This document shows positions 13,294 to 24,767 of a stretch of DNA of 64,000 bases, one piece after another (position 1 is the stretch's first letter; each line of letters starts with the position of its first letter). Source of the DNA: Saururus chinensis (taxonomy: Eukaryota > Streptophyta > Magnoliopsida > Piperales > Saururaceae); contig CP141146.1 of NCBI GenBank assembly GCA_035235625.1, forward strand, positions 6,876,501 through 6,940,500, given 5' to 3'. The notes beneath the pieces were generated by a model that was not told where the DNA came from, did no database searches, and saw only the letters and a list, made by a program, of their open reading frames with translations. A program made the translations under genes and the position numbers.

Positions 13294-13711
13294 TATATTA
13301 GGATGAAAGTAAACAACCATAACATCATAAACATAATTAAATAAATTAATATTTATCTCTTAAGGAGTTTATTTGACCATTGAAGATTGCCCCATTAGTT
13401 TCTTCAAAAACAAAAAAACTTATATAAGTTTGGGTTCGTCAGATTGAAATAAAACAGATCAAAATTCGACGGTGGAAGTGGAAGAACCGCCGTCGAATTT
13501 GAGTGTTGCCCGGGTTCATCCAAATAAACTCTTTTTTAAATGATCAAAAGTAATTAGCCTTAATAAGGATAATTAAGGCTCATATCTAATCAATAAACCC
13601 TTTTTGTGCAACTGTATAGACCAGTGGGTCTTGAACCTGCTACGTGGGCTTAAATCTTACAACAAAACCCCCACCACGACTTTCCCAGAGCTCTCCTCCG
13701 CTCTCCGCCAG

Positions 13712-14242
13712 ATGACGCAGATGATTCCGCGAGCCATCCTCCCGGCGCGGCCCCCAGCCCCAGTCCTTCCGCCCTGCGCCACCTATATCTCCGCCAAGCT
13801 CCAGCGGCGACGGAAGCCGCCTCGAAACTCACATGAAAACGTGGACCTCGAGGAGCTGGGAGCCGCGGGCTTCGCCGACCTCACGGCGCTGAAGTCCAGT
13901 TCAACCCACATGCAGCCGCCCTCCCCAGCGGTTTCCCAGCAGCCGCAAGAGGCCGAGGCTTCGGTGGGCGCCGAGGATCGGACGGAGTGGAGGTCGGGCG
14001 GGTCCCTCAGCGGCTCGGACGTCCTGATGGCCCTGCAGAGGGCGGCCGCCGCCGGGGGCACGCAGAAGAACAAGAAGAGGAGCGGGCGGAGGACAAAATG
14101 CGGCAGCGAAGCCGGCGGAGGAGACGAGGCCGGTGGTGGATATGACGGCGACGTGAGGCCCTTGAACATCAGGAGCGACTGGGCGAGCAGGTTGGATGAG
14201 ATGGAGAGGGCCCTACAGGACCTGCTAAGACTCTCGGCCTAG
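13712..14242 (+). CDS. Uncharacterised GC-rich small protein (176 aa)
   Basis: I do not recognise the family. The first ATG in the frame is at 13712, giving 176 residues. The N-terminal 40 residues are rich in Pro, Ala and Arg and nearly free of acidic residues, so an organellar transit peptide is possible. The middle is low-complexity (Ser, Pro, Gln). A basic cluster KNKKRSGRRTK at about 119-129 could be a nuclear signal, followed by a Gly-rich linker. The C-terminus (about 148-176: DVRPLNIRSDWASRLDEMER and on) is predicted helical and looks like the conserved part. GC content is far higher than in the flanks and the antisense strand is also open. It is probably a real monoexonic gene because the open frame matches the GC island, but a shorter or spliced form is possible. 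Confidence 0.6.
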   Translation: MTQMIPRAILPARPPAPVLPPCATYISAKLQRRRKPPRNSHENVDLEELGAAGFADLTALKSSSTHMQPPSPAVSQQPQEAEASVGAEDRTEWRSGGSLSGSDVLMALQRAAAAGGTQKNKKRSGRRTKCGSEAGGGDEAGGGYDGDVRPLNIRSDWASRLDEMERALQDLLRLSA

Positions 14243-15610
14243 TCGTATTCATTAAACAAAATAAAATAGATTAAAAGTGGTGTATAACACTTTCTTGTTT
14301 ACCATTTGTATAATCAATTGACATAAATGAAGATATCTTCTTATTTACTTGCTGTTCAATTGTGTCAAATATGCAATTGAATCTGAAAGGGGAACTGGGT
14401 TTGGTTCCAGTTGCGCAATGAGGGCCAGGGAGAGTGATCAGCTAATGAACTCGATAATGGACTACTGGTGTCTTGAGTAATCACAAACCAATCAAGGGCA
14501 GAACTGCCTCATGATTCCAGTCATCAAGCCCAACACAAACTTCTTGCCGAAACTGAGCATCAAACATTTGTTTTGGGGTTGGAATTCAACAAGCAGACTG
14601 GTATGAATACTACTATATAACGAGCTGCAGGATCCTCCTTGGGCTAGGAATGAGCAGTTTGAGGCTCTGAGCACATACGCCAAAAGAGCTACATATCTTT
14701 TCCTGTGTTAGCAAAGACATCGACAGGGGTCTGAACCAGTGGTGAGCAGAGATTGGGGTCTCTATGTACTACGGGCCCTTTGACAGCCGATGGGATAAGT
14801 TGGGGTTTTGTTGTTTTCACTGACTTTGCATGTATAATTCCATGGTTCTCTCGTCACTCATCAAGCAGGCTACAGGAAACTTCCTTCGCGACTTGGGACT
14901 TAAATTTGCAAACTACACCTGCTCGTGACCAGAATCTGTAACCGGACACAGTGTACTACTTGCAAAGTTTCAATATCAAGTGGTGGCTCACAGGCATTCC
15001 TTCCATGGGTATCCAATGCTGGGTGTTCACGAGCTCATTGTGAGACATGCACCAGAGGTGAACCATCTTAAGCATGCCTACAATAATACAAACACAAGGA
15101 GATAAAAGGGTCTCCTCCAAGTCCAAAACCTTTCCCGTGCTTCTCATCCATTTCTACCACGTCTTCTTCAATCCACCCCCACCATTCCCTTTTACTAATA
15201 AAGAACCACACCAGAGCTTTCATCTTTTTGCGTCTTCTCCCCCATTTCTCCTCTCCAACTCTTTGCCATCCATGTGATTCCGTTCAACAACTAATTTTGA
15301 TCCGTGATTGCATGCGGCTATAAGAACGTGCCGAAGATGGCACAAAGTATGTCCTAAATTAAGGTGCATAACAAGGAAATGGGAGATGTGAAGCACAGAA
15401 CCTTGTTAGAAAAAAAAAATTGCGTCAGAAGAAGAGACAAGAGGAAGTAGCACATATAAGATAAACAATCTGGTCCCCATTGACCTGCATTGCACCTTTG
15501 TCTTCACTTCACGTCCCAATTCTTACTGCTGATCCCGTGATGAGCCTTTGCCCTTTTCTTGTTGCTGCTAACGGCCAACTACCGTCAAGCACTAACATCT
15601 CTTGTTTGCA
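14243..15610. other. Intergenic, no gene seen
   Basis: Spacer between the small GC-rich gene and the GH9 gene, presumably holding the 3' end of the former and the promoter of the latter. Short open frames on both strands lack recognisable domains. Confidence 0.55.
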
Positions 15611-15613
15611 CAT

Positions 15614-15620
15614 TATAAAT
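15614..15620 (+). promoter_or_regulatory. TATA box of the GH9 gene
   Basis: TATAAAT lies 60 bases before the first coding ATG (15674), leaving a short leader of about 30 bases. Confidence 0.55.
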
Positions 15621-15673
15621 TCCATGCTCCATGCCCATTACTGGTAGTTATCTTCACTGGTAAGGAAGCTTGC

Positions 15674-17777
15674 ATGACAATGGGTTATCTCTCTGTTTTC
15701 ACAGCACAGATTGTCTTTGTTTCTATTGGGTTGGTCTTCGTCTTCTGCCATGCTTCTGATGTAAATTATTCTGCTGCATTGGAGAAATCTATTCTCTTCT
15801 TTGAGGGACAGAGGTCTGGTAAACTACCCTCCAACCAGCGACTTACATGGAGAGGGGACTCTGGTTTGACAGATGGGTCTTCTTATCATGTAAAAGAATG
15901 TCTCCTTTTGATAATGCGAATAACCAGATATATATGCAATGTAGTCATTGTTGAGAATGTGCACTTTTCCTGTGTTGGTCCTCAGGTGGACTTGGTTGGT
16001 GGGTACTACGATGCTGGAGACAACGTGAAGTTTGGCCTGCCCATGGCCTTCACCACAACTTTACTCTCCTGGAGCGTTACGGAGTTCGGCAGCTTAATGT
16101 CCGATCAACTAGACAATGCCAGAGCTGCCATTAGATGGGGCTCTGACTATTTACTCAAGGCAGCCACAGCCTCACCGAACACTTTGTACGTCCAAGTGAG
16201 TCTCTCGTGCCAAGAACTCCATTTAAATTGGTATTTGTTCTGGTATGAACTTATTGGGTTGTGAACCATGCAGGTTGGAGACCCCAACATGGACCACAGG
16301 TGCTGGGAGAGACCTGAGGACATGGACACACCTCGAAGTGTTTACAAAGTGTCGCCTCAGAACCCAGGCTCAGACGTGGCTGCGGAGACTGCAGCAGCTT
16401 TGGCTGCTGCTTCCATCGTCTTCCGAGATTCTGACCCTTCTTACTCCTCCAGATTATTGCAGACCTCCATGAAGGCACGTAGTATATCCTTCACCATTGT
16501 GTGTCTTGGTGTTCCATTTTGGATCTAAAACAACATGACGTGACCAATTGAAACAATGCAGGTTTTCGATTTCGCCAACCAGTATCGAGGATCCTACAGC
16601 GACTCCCTCGGCTCAGTTGTTTGTCCATTTTATTGTTCATATTCTGGATATCATGTAAGTGCGATATCATTAAGCTCCCATTGAAATCCAGAACATGTTT
16701 TTCAAGAATAATGTCATCTTATTTAACTTTATAATCAGGATGAGCTTCTCTGGGCTGCTGCTTGGCTTCATGCCGCCTCGCAAAATGCTTCTTCGTACAT
16801 GGACTTCATTCAGAACAACGGTCACACCTTAGGTGCAGACGAGGATGACTATTCCTTCAGTTGGGATGACAAGAGAGTTGGAACCAAAATTCTCCTCTCT
16901 AAGGTACATCATGCTTCCAAATGTCTATCTGCCTTTTGCTGACTGAAAAATAAACACTAATTTCTGTACTTCCCCACATCCTAGGCTTTCTTGCAAAGCA
17001 GAGTTCAAGAGCTGGAGCCATACAAAGTACATTCGGACAACTATATATGCTCTTTAATCCCAGGGTCACCTGCTTTCCAGGCACAATACACACCAGGTCA
17101 ATCCTCATTCCTCTTTCTCATTTAATTCTCCATTGGTTACCGACATAGATTAGCTAGGATTAGTAACTAGAATTGACTTATATATGCTAGCTGCAGGAGG
17201 TCTTCTTTACAAAGGTAGTGAAAGCAACCTGCAGTACGTGACCTCCACTGCTTTCCTTCTTCTGACCTATGCCAAGTACCTGAGATCCAATGGAGGACAA
17301 GCCTCCTGTGGGACAACTACTGTTACTCCCAATAGTCTCATCTCCCTTGCCAAAAAGCAGGTAGACTTTGTTGCTTTAATGCTAAACTTCTATGCCTGTC
17401 ATTAATTAACATAATTCTCACATAGAATCTCTTGAGCTTTATTTCAGGTGGATTACATTCTGGGCCAAAACCCAGGCAAGATGTCCTACATGGTGGGATC
17501 TGGTGAGAGGTATCCGCAGCACGTCCATCACAGAGGTTCCTCACTGCCATCGGTACATGCCCACCCAAGTCCTATCCCTTGCAATTCTTTCCAGTATCTA
17601 TATTCAGGCTCTCCCAACCCAAATGTCCTGGTGGGTGCGATAGTAGGTGGACCAGACAATAGAGACGGCTTCTCTGACGATAGAAACAACTATCAACAGT
17701 CTGAACCGGCTACCTACATTAATGCTCCCTTGGTGGGTGCTCTGGCATTTTTTGCAGCAAATCCCACGACAGGCTGA
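15674..17777 (+). CDS. GH9B: Endo-1,4-beta-glucanase, GH9 class B (eight exons)
   Basis: A secreted cellulase-type enzyme acting on cell-wall beta-1,4-glucans. Exons: 15674-15889, 15986-16195, 16274-16474, 16562-16654, 16739-16903, 16985-17096, 17197-17360, 17448-17777. They join in frame to 496 residues. A signal peptide covers residues 1 to about 27 (cleavage near CHA/SDV). The GH9 fold runs to the C-terminus with no cellulose-binding domain or membrane anchor, so class B. Catalytic features seen: YYDAGDN with D81 and D84, HHRGSS with H414/H415, and SEPATY with the acid E473. All introns are 78-100 bases. Intron 3 starts with GC (AAG/GCACGT); the only nearby GT would break the frame. Intron 1 is 96 bases with no in-frame stop. 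A second ATG two codons downstream (15680) could also be the start. The gene looks intact. Confidence 0.93.
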
Positions 17778-20688
17778 GATTAGAGGTGGCATGTGTAAGT
17801 CATTAGTACTAGCAGAAGAAAGGTTGTAAGGTCTCCAGGTCCCTTTCCTTGTATGGGGTGGAAAAGAGGACGATTTCATGTTGCAAAAAATTTGTAGCCT
17901 GTTATGGTGGGGGTGTTGTTCTCTTGGTGTTGGATTTAAGAAAATCTTCTGTTTTTATGGCTTGCGAAAAGGCCGATAAGGGATTATTCTACAGTAAGAT
18001 ATTACAAAGCAGCCAAAATTGAAAGGAACCTCAACACAAATGGACTGATCACTCTTTTTTGGACTTCTGTAACATAATTGTTTTTAGGAAAAAAACTAAA
18101 TCAAAATATTCTTCTTTAATATGTGGCACACGAGAAATACCCCTCCAGGAACTTAAATGATTTTATCAGCAAATGGTCCTTCAAACATGAGGATCATTGC
18201 ATATAATTAAAGCCCTAAGTTTTTAAGAGGTAATACTATTGTTAATTGCAATGATCCTCATTTAAGTGTTTTTCTTTCTCCAGTCTTATAATGGCATCCC
18301 TTGGCTCACAATTGCATCACTAAAGTAAGCAAAGCTCCTCAGCACAATTTTATTTTTGTGGCCTCTCTCAAGACAATTCACATTGCTCTATATTAGCAAT
18401 TACTGATTATTGGAAAAGAAATCAATTTATGTGTGTCACTACATGGGTTCACACTTAAGAAAAATCAAAGGCCCAGAAGATACTGCTGGGTGAGGGATGA
18501 GAGATCCCTCTTTTAAATGCGGTAGCCGAGTTTGCTCTTTTCTTTAAACATGTCTGTCACGATAGTATTTAGTCTTGCGTATTCTGGGATGTTAATTCCT
18601 TAACATAACTCCGTGACAAACAGAATAATTCCGAACTGTTACAAGTTCAAACTGAGGCACAAAGTCGTGTGGGACCTCGCAAGAAATGTCCTACTTAACA
18701 TTATATATGGAGTACCGATTTATCATTGAATTTGTTGACACACTGGTCATTAGCTCTCATTTTTCCTCCTTCCTTATTGACCCTCCTAATTCCTTATCAA
18801 TCCTTTCACATCTTCAAGGTAGCCTGCTTTTATTGCGGAATAGTTTTCTTTCGCAGGAGATTGAGGACTAGTCGTCACTAAGAGCATCCTCCAGCAAATT
18901 AGCAAGGAAAATTGATGAGGACACTTTCTAAAGAAACGTCCCTAGACAGCTTCATCGCATCATTTCATGAACAGAAAATTCAATTGAAAGTCGGGAAAAA
19001 CTTTACTGGACCCACCGGTCAAAGTTGCATGGGTTTGAGGGTAGTATAAGTGGGGTGGGAGAAGGAGGATTTGGGAAAATTAATTCTTTTGTAATAGAAA
19101 GATTGTCTTTCTCTATGAGATGCGGCCCTTAATTAAGATGGATTTCTCCCCCTTTGTGCTTAGAGATAAAGGATGTCATTTGGGTCATGTATGTGGTAAA
19201 ATCTGATTCGACCCAACCCTAATGGGTCGATTTTTAAAACTCAACCCTAATAACTATTTAGATAGGGTTTGGATTTTAAGGTTATCCAACCCGACTCGGA
19301 TAAAATTATAAATATAAAATTTTAATTTTTTATATATATTTATATAATAATTTTTAAAAAAAATTAAAAAAATAATTAATTTTTAAAATTTTAAATGGGT
19401 TAGGTTCATTCGGGTTGGATTAAGAGTTACAATTTCTTAAATAGTATCATGTTATTGGTAAAACCAGAAATCTCACCCGATGACAACACTATCTAGAGAT
19501 GAATTTCTTCTGGACTCTAAAACTTAAAAGTTTATAGTTTGGATGAAAAGTAATGATAGATATCCACTAACATCTTCGTGGATTCAAGTTATCTCCCATC
19601 TGTTATATCTTCTTATATCTCTTCTTATATCTCATCTACTTCTGCTTTCCCCCTTTTCAAATTTACCTAAATTTAAAATTTGAAAAAATCGTAATTTTTA
19701 TATAACTACATTGCAAGCACTTCACACATATAACGCAGTAAGTCTGGTGGATGGGCCCCCTTACAGACTGGGTTCCAGCTTAGTCAAGACAATGAAATGT
19801 CATTTAGTATAGCTGCAAAACCGGTGCAGAATGGACCTGCAACGCGCACTTTGACTTGCAAAGCACTACCATGTGCGTGCGCGAGTTCTATTCATTATTC
19901 AATGTCTCTCCTTCGTCTTCCCTTCTCCATCAAGCACTCCCAAACGTGCTTCAATTCTTTGACTCGTTTACTTTGCTCGTCTGCTTCGCTCTGAAGAGAA
20001 AGAAGACAACCAGACCCATAACTCACACATTCCTGCACTCCACTGCCACAAATTACAAATTCTTCGTCGTACATTTGGTGGATGGGCACAAAGATGGTAG
20101 TGCCGGGATTCCTGCAATTGGTTTCAATTTTTTTTGCTACGTCCTGCGAATTGGTTTTAGGCCAACCTCATGCCAATTGCAAGAACCAATAGACACAGTC
20201 AGTTAACTGAAATTTGGCAAACCTGCCGGGGCACTTTACCATCCTCGAGTGCTCTGACGCTCTCAGCTGAAGGAGCCTCGTTATCTTGGTCCCATGTTGT
20301 CCTCTTTGATGGACTAGTTTCTTTGCCCAACTTCCAAAGTGGGTACCATGGCTGCACGCATTCTCCTCAAACATGCCAGCTTTCTCCTTATTATAAAGAG
20401 CTTACTTTCAGGGTTTTGTATTCATGGAACACTAAAAAAGGGTGACAACAATGGGCACCCACATAAAGCCTCTCGGGACCACTGGAGAGATAAAACGATA
20501 AGGCATTGCTCCCACTTTTGTCCTGTACAACTTTGCCAACAATGAGTTCAAATGCATTGTAATTCGAAGCTCAAGCAAGGTGGGGACGCACGGCATCTCT
20601 TGCCCTTAGGCCCTCCTAAGCCAATTTACCAATCAAGATTTGCCCAAAATCAGATCGCAGACATGCAAGATAAACTTATATTCTCTCC
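17778..20688. other. Intergenic, no gene seen
   Basis: AT-rich spacer after the GH9 gene. A very AT-rich patch at about 19200-19430 is bordered by GGGT(C/T)GAT/CGGGTTGGAT-like motifs. Overlapping short open frames at 19.8-20.5 kb have no recognisable domain. Confidence 0.5.
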
Positions 20689-20839
20689 GTCTTAAATTAA
20701 TAGCTCCGTTTTGTTCAATTTAAGTGATTGAATACTTGAAAAAGAGTATTATGATGTTAGTTTCCCTTATTTTACATGGAGGTTTTAATAAAAATTATTA
20801 TTTTTAAACATAACTATTAATGTAGGACTGAGGGAGTAT
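20689..20839. mobile_element. Stowaway-like MITE (about 150 bp)
   Basis: The ends are TTCTCTCCGTCTTAAATTAA on the left and CTATTAATGTAGGACTGAGG, then GAGTA, on the right. They are inverted relatives, next to TA dinucleotides. Same family as the elements at 12887, 22913 and 23300. Confidence 0.7.
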
Positions 20840-21213
20840 TATCGATCCAAAGCCTAATCAGGATTTAGGAGGGTTTCTTTAAGGAGCCAACTTTGTCTCG
20901 CCCAAGTGGGATAATAACTCGTTAGTTATCGGTCATGTTATCCCAAATCTGGTACAAAATATGAATTGAAGTCATAGGATACACGTAAAAGAGATAGATC
21001 TTTCCATGAGGGGAGAGGTGGCCATGAAGTTTAGTTCTTAATGTAATGATGCGATGAAGAGGCTAGCATGTGATTTCAACCCACCAAGGCCTTCTTTTAC
21101 ATCGCAAAGAGAACCCCCTTCGGTGGTGGAGATATAATTGCAGAGGCAAGCTTGAGGAGACCGGAGCTGGTCCACCCCCCCCTGGCCTGTTCCTTTCCTG
21201 GGACGGAAAAAAT

Positions 21214-22209
21214 ATGCGAAAAAGGGCCAGAGAAGAAGCAGAAATGGAGGAGCCGACGATGATGGCAATGATGCTGAGCAATGAACACCAAATCCTGAGG
21301 CACCCCACCACCCCTTTTCCCAGCTGGAAGCTCTACGAAAACCCTTTTTATTCGTCTGCAAATTCTTGCCACCACTACAGCACCCACCAGAGCCAGCTCC
21401 CCCTCTCGGCCCGGAAGCTTGCCGCCTCGCTCTGGGACCTCTCCTTCTTCGAGCTCGAGCCCGACATGGATGCGAAGTCTAGCTCGGACGAGTTGTCCCT
21501 CTCTGTGACGCATAGGAGGGTCTCGGTGGTGCAGTCGGACCTGGATCTGGCCCGGGCTCGGATCGAGGACCTGAAGGCGGAGGTGGAGTTCGAGCGGCGG
21601 ATGAGGAAGAAGGCGGAGGCGGCGAGTAAAAAGCTGGCGAGGGAGGTGACCGAGGAGAAAGAGGCGCGGGAGGCCGCGGAGCGGGCGAGGGAGGAGATGG
21701 CCGGGGAGGTGGCGAGGATGAGGAAGGAAATGGAGGAGGAGAAGAGGATGCTTAGGATGGCGGAGGTGTGGAGGGAGGAGAGGGTGCAGATGAAGCTGGC
21801 CGACGCCAGGCTACTGATGGAGGAGAAGCTGGCTGAGCTGGCCAAGGAAAAGGAGGAGGAAGCCGAGCGGCCGGAGGCGGCCAGGAAAGAGAACCTCTCG
21901 CCTCCTCAAATGGGTGTTGCCGATCTAAGGGCGGCAACGTCCTGGGCCAATGCAGCTTCCTCCTCTTCCACCGGCTGCGTGAGTCTCAAGCCGGCCAGCC
22001 AACGCAGGGGGTCTCCTGAGGCAGAGAATCCACACATTGTGAGGGGGATCAAAGGGTTTGTGGAGTTTCCCAGGGTGATCAGGGCTGTGGGTTCTAAAGC
22101 AAGGCAGATGGGATCCAAGGTGGAGTGCCAGAAGGCTCAGCTCAAGCTTCTTCTCAGGCACCGGAGCCCAGTGGGAGTTGCCGGAGCCAGTAGTCTTGTC
22201 GTTGGGTGA
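21214..22209 (+). CDS. BLT: BRANCHLESS TRICHOME-like coiled-coil protein (331 aa)
   Basis: Resembles the plant BLT family, which in Arabidopsis controls trichome branching and cell shape through the cytoskeleton. Order of parts: a short motif SWKLYENPFY (about 37-46), LSARKLAASLWDL (about 64-76), a long charged coiled coil (about 104-220) with the family-typical EEKRMLRMAEVWREERVQMK (about 175-194), and the conserved C-terminal block ENPHIVRGIKGFVEFPRVIR to SKVECQKAQLKLLL (about 271-314). The ATG at 21214 is the first in frame; the frame is open 48 codons upstream without an ATG. It is a single exon and very GC-rich. Family membership rests on my recall of the conserved blocks. Whether it acts in trichomes in this plant is unknown. 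Confidence 0.85.
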   Translation: MRKRAREEAEMEEPTMMAMMLSNEHQILRHPTTPFPSWKLYENPFYSSANSCHHYSTHQSQLPLSARKLAASLWDLSFFELEPDMDAKSSSDELSLSVTHRRVSVVQSDLDLARARIEDLKAEVEFERRMRKKAEAASKKLAREVTEEKEAREAAERAREEMAGEVARMRKEMEEEKRMLRMAEVWREERVQMKLADARLLMEEKLAELAKEKEEEAERPEAARKENLSPPQMGVADLRAATSWANAASSSSTGCVSLKPASQRRGSPEAENPHIVRGIKGFVEFPRVIRAVGSKARQMGSKVECQKAQLKLLLRHRSPVGVAGASSLVVG

Positions 22210-22912
22210 TTATTTTTTATTTTATTATTTTCTGTGGTATAAAGTCTTTAATTTTTGTGCTCAATTCCTTTTTCAGGCTGGATTTGATAATATATGTGGT
22301 ATATATGTCTCATCTAATCTTGAGCTTGTTCTCTTGTGTGTGTGTTTTTTTCAATACTGTGTTGCTGTGATTTTTTTAATTCACTGATCATGTATTTAAG
22401 AAGAAAAATTGACATTAAGTTTCATGCGCAGTACTTATTTAAGAATCTTATAATAATAATTAGAAAATATTTTCTTGACCGGTGACTAAGATACGTAGGG
22501 TCTTAATATAGGGCCTTATATGGTCCAGTTATAGGTGACCATGCTATATAGCTGTATATTATGTTAAATTTTTTTATACTATATTAAGATATACAATAAT
22601 AGGGTTTATTGCATAGGAAAAGTTTGTAAAGTCTTGGTTGACGTGCGACACAATCAGCCCTAACATTATAGGCCATTAAATCGAGATATATAACTGTATA
22701 AAGGAATAAAAATCAATTTGCTCCTTAAATTATGTATACCGTCGTATCAAAATTGATAGCACAATTTGCCGCAGCTCACGTGGTCAAGTTGAGCCTGCGC
22801 TCATATAGAAAAGGCTCTTTTTGCATACTACTTCAGTAACTAATTTTTTTATAAATAACCAATGACCTTTGAATATAAGTATAAAAAAATTCTTTTGCAT
22901 TGATTAGATTTT

Positions 22913-22994
22913 GTATTCTATTTGTCCTATATTAATAGCTTTATTTAATTTTTTAAAATAAATTAAAATTACTAATATAGGACATTGGGAGTAT
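22913..22994. mobile_element. Short Stowaway-like MITE (about 80 bp)
   Basis: The left end TTGTCCTATATTAATAGC and the right end ACTAATATAGGACATTGG, then GAGTA, are inverted. It is an internally shortened member of the family. Confidence 0.6.
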
Positions 22995-23299
22995 TTTAGT
23001 TGTCTTGTTAAGGTTTTACTATAAAAAAACACTAGATAGCTAGCACCATTACATTAATCATTTTAAATAATTTAGAATAAATCTAATATCTAAAAATTAT
23101 TATATTTTCATACGAAAAATTTCTTTAAGATATATTATATAAACTTAATCTTTTTGTACAGATTTTTTTTCTGTCCTTTAAAGTTGTGAATTAGCTTAAT
23201 ATTGATGGTGTTAGTGACTAACAGATTCCATAACTAAAATGTGAGTAAAAGAAACAATAAGAATAAATTCGAAGACATGAGGATTATAATATTTTATAT

Positions 23300-23448
23300 A
23301 TTTTCTCTGTCCTTAATTAATAGTTTTATTAATTAGTTTATACTTAAAAAGAATACCATAAACCTTTCTCTTAAATGTTAGTTTTACCATTTAATAAAAA
23401 TTATTAGTTTTTAAATATAACTATGATATAAGATAGAAAGAATATAAT
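23300..23448. mobile_element. Stowaway-like MITE (about 150 bp)
   Basis: The left end TTTTCTCTGTCCTTAATTAA is paired with a diverged right end ATGATATAAGATAGAAAGAA. The middle resembles the element at 20689 (a CTTAAAAAGAATA-like box and a TTTAATAAAAATTATTA box). Confidence 0.55.
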
Positions 23449-24599
23449 AAAGAAAAGCGCGATAGATATAGTGACTTTCTAAAAGGCCGGCCAAAACTCA
23501 AGGGACTAATAATAATATAATGTATGATGGGACATAAATAAACGTTAATAAGTTGCCTTGGATTATGAGTCTGATAAGCTCTTATCTCTTTTAGAGTTAA
23601 CCAATCATGCACATGTCAGTAGTCATCCAACTATAGGGCAGTCCAACGGGACTGAATAGGACATTGATCCATCAGTGAAGGGCAGCTGATTCATGTGTTT
23701 CGACTTTGGCTTTAGTTGCACTATGTCCATGTGGTTTATGTCTCTTAAAGAAGATGTGGGCCGGAGCACTGATCTATCTGTTTGCAAGCTTCCAAATTAG
23801 ATAAAGAAGTCAATTGGTTGGTTTTCATATACAAAGGTGGCCTGTTTGGAACATGTCGGCAAATGGTACCTTTCTAGCATTTTTTTTATGGCCTTATCGA
23901 GGTGGACAAACTAACTAACCCAATGAGTTCATGCCTAAGAAGACAGGATAATTATTTGTAATCTCCTATATGATTTCAGAGAAAATGGAAATTAGTGTCA
24001 GGTTTGATGGGTTTTGAAGTAGTTGGCTCCAAGTGGTCATTTACTTTGAATGCCGATACTGTGGCTATTGGGTCAAAATAATTTGTGATTTCAATTTAGA
24101 ATTAAAAAGGTTTTTTTCATACATTTACCTTGGGAAACTTTTTTTTTAAATTAAAAGTTAGGGCATGTTTGAATTGTCAAGGAGAATGAGGCGATCTTTA
24201 GCTTCATTGTTGCAAACATTTGTATTCAGAAATGCGATCTCTGTAACCTGTATATCAAAATCTTCTTCCAATTATGTTCAATGACTCATATTACGCCTTC
24301 GCAATCAGTTCACTCAGTTATTAATAGAATTCTCATAGTGGAATTTGTCTTTCTTTATAGATCAATATAGCTTCATGTACTGAGTATTGACACTGTAATT
24401 TAGCTGGAGGACTCTTCTTCTTTTTATGCGAAGCTACTCATTTGAACGACAGAAGGAGCTTTTGATTTTGAATGAAGTGGGTTAAATTTCAAAGGAGCTT
24501 CTATGACTTGACATTTATTATAATAAAATAATTTAAAATTATTTTTCTATAAAAGTTAAATTGGTACCTAAACATATAATTGAGTCCTATTTATATGAG

Positions 24600-24767
24600 C
24601 TCGGGTTCATATACGCCTACGTGAGCCTGGGCTTTATGGTCCATCAAATTTATATCCAGCGGCCCATAATATTTATGAGTTTAAATGCCCATGAGTATTA
24701 TGGGCCGCCGGATATAAATCCGACGGCCCATAGAGCCCGGGCTTACATAAGCGTATATGACCTCGGG
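24600..24767. repeat. Foldback (inverted repeat) sequence with about 80-base arms
   Basis: The left arm (24600-24679) and right arm (24690-24767) are inverted complements at roughly 80 percent by eye, separated by about 10 bases. Matching blocks include TCATATACGC, AGCCTGGGCT, TTTATATCC and GCGGCCCATAAT. CTCGGGTTCATAT also recurs as a direct repeat at both outer edges. It could be a foldback MITE or a hairpin-RNA locus. It is present only in duplication unit A. Confidence 0.75.

Larger units (their letters stand above)
22210..24009. other. Intergenic with two small MITEs
   Basis: AT-rich spacer between the BLT-like gene and the duplicated block. Apart from the two MITE-like elements listed separately I see no gene or RNA. 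Confidence 0.55.

Noticed and set aside
19797..20545. Cluster of overlapping short frames on both strands
   Set aside because: No domain, mutual overlap, no splice or promoter logic.
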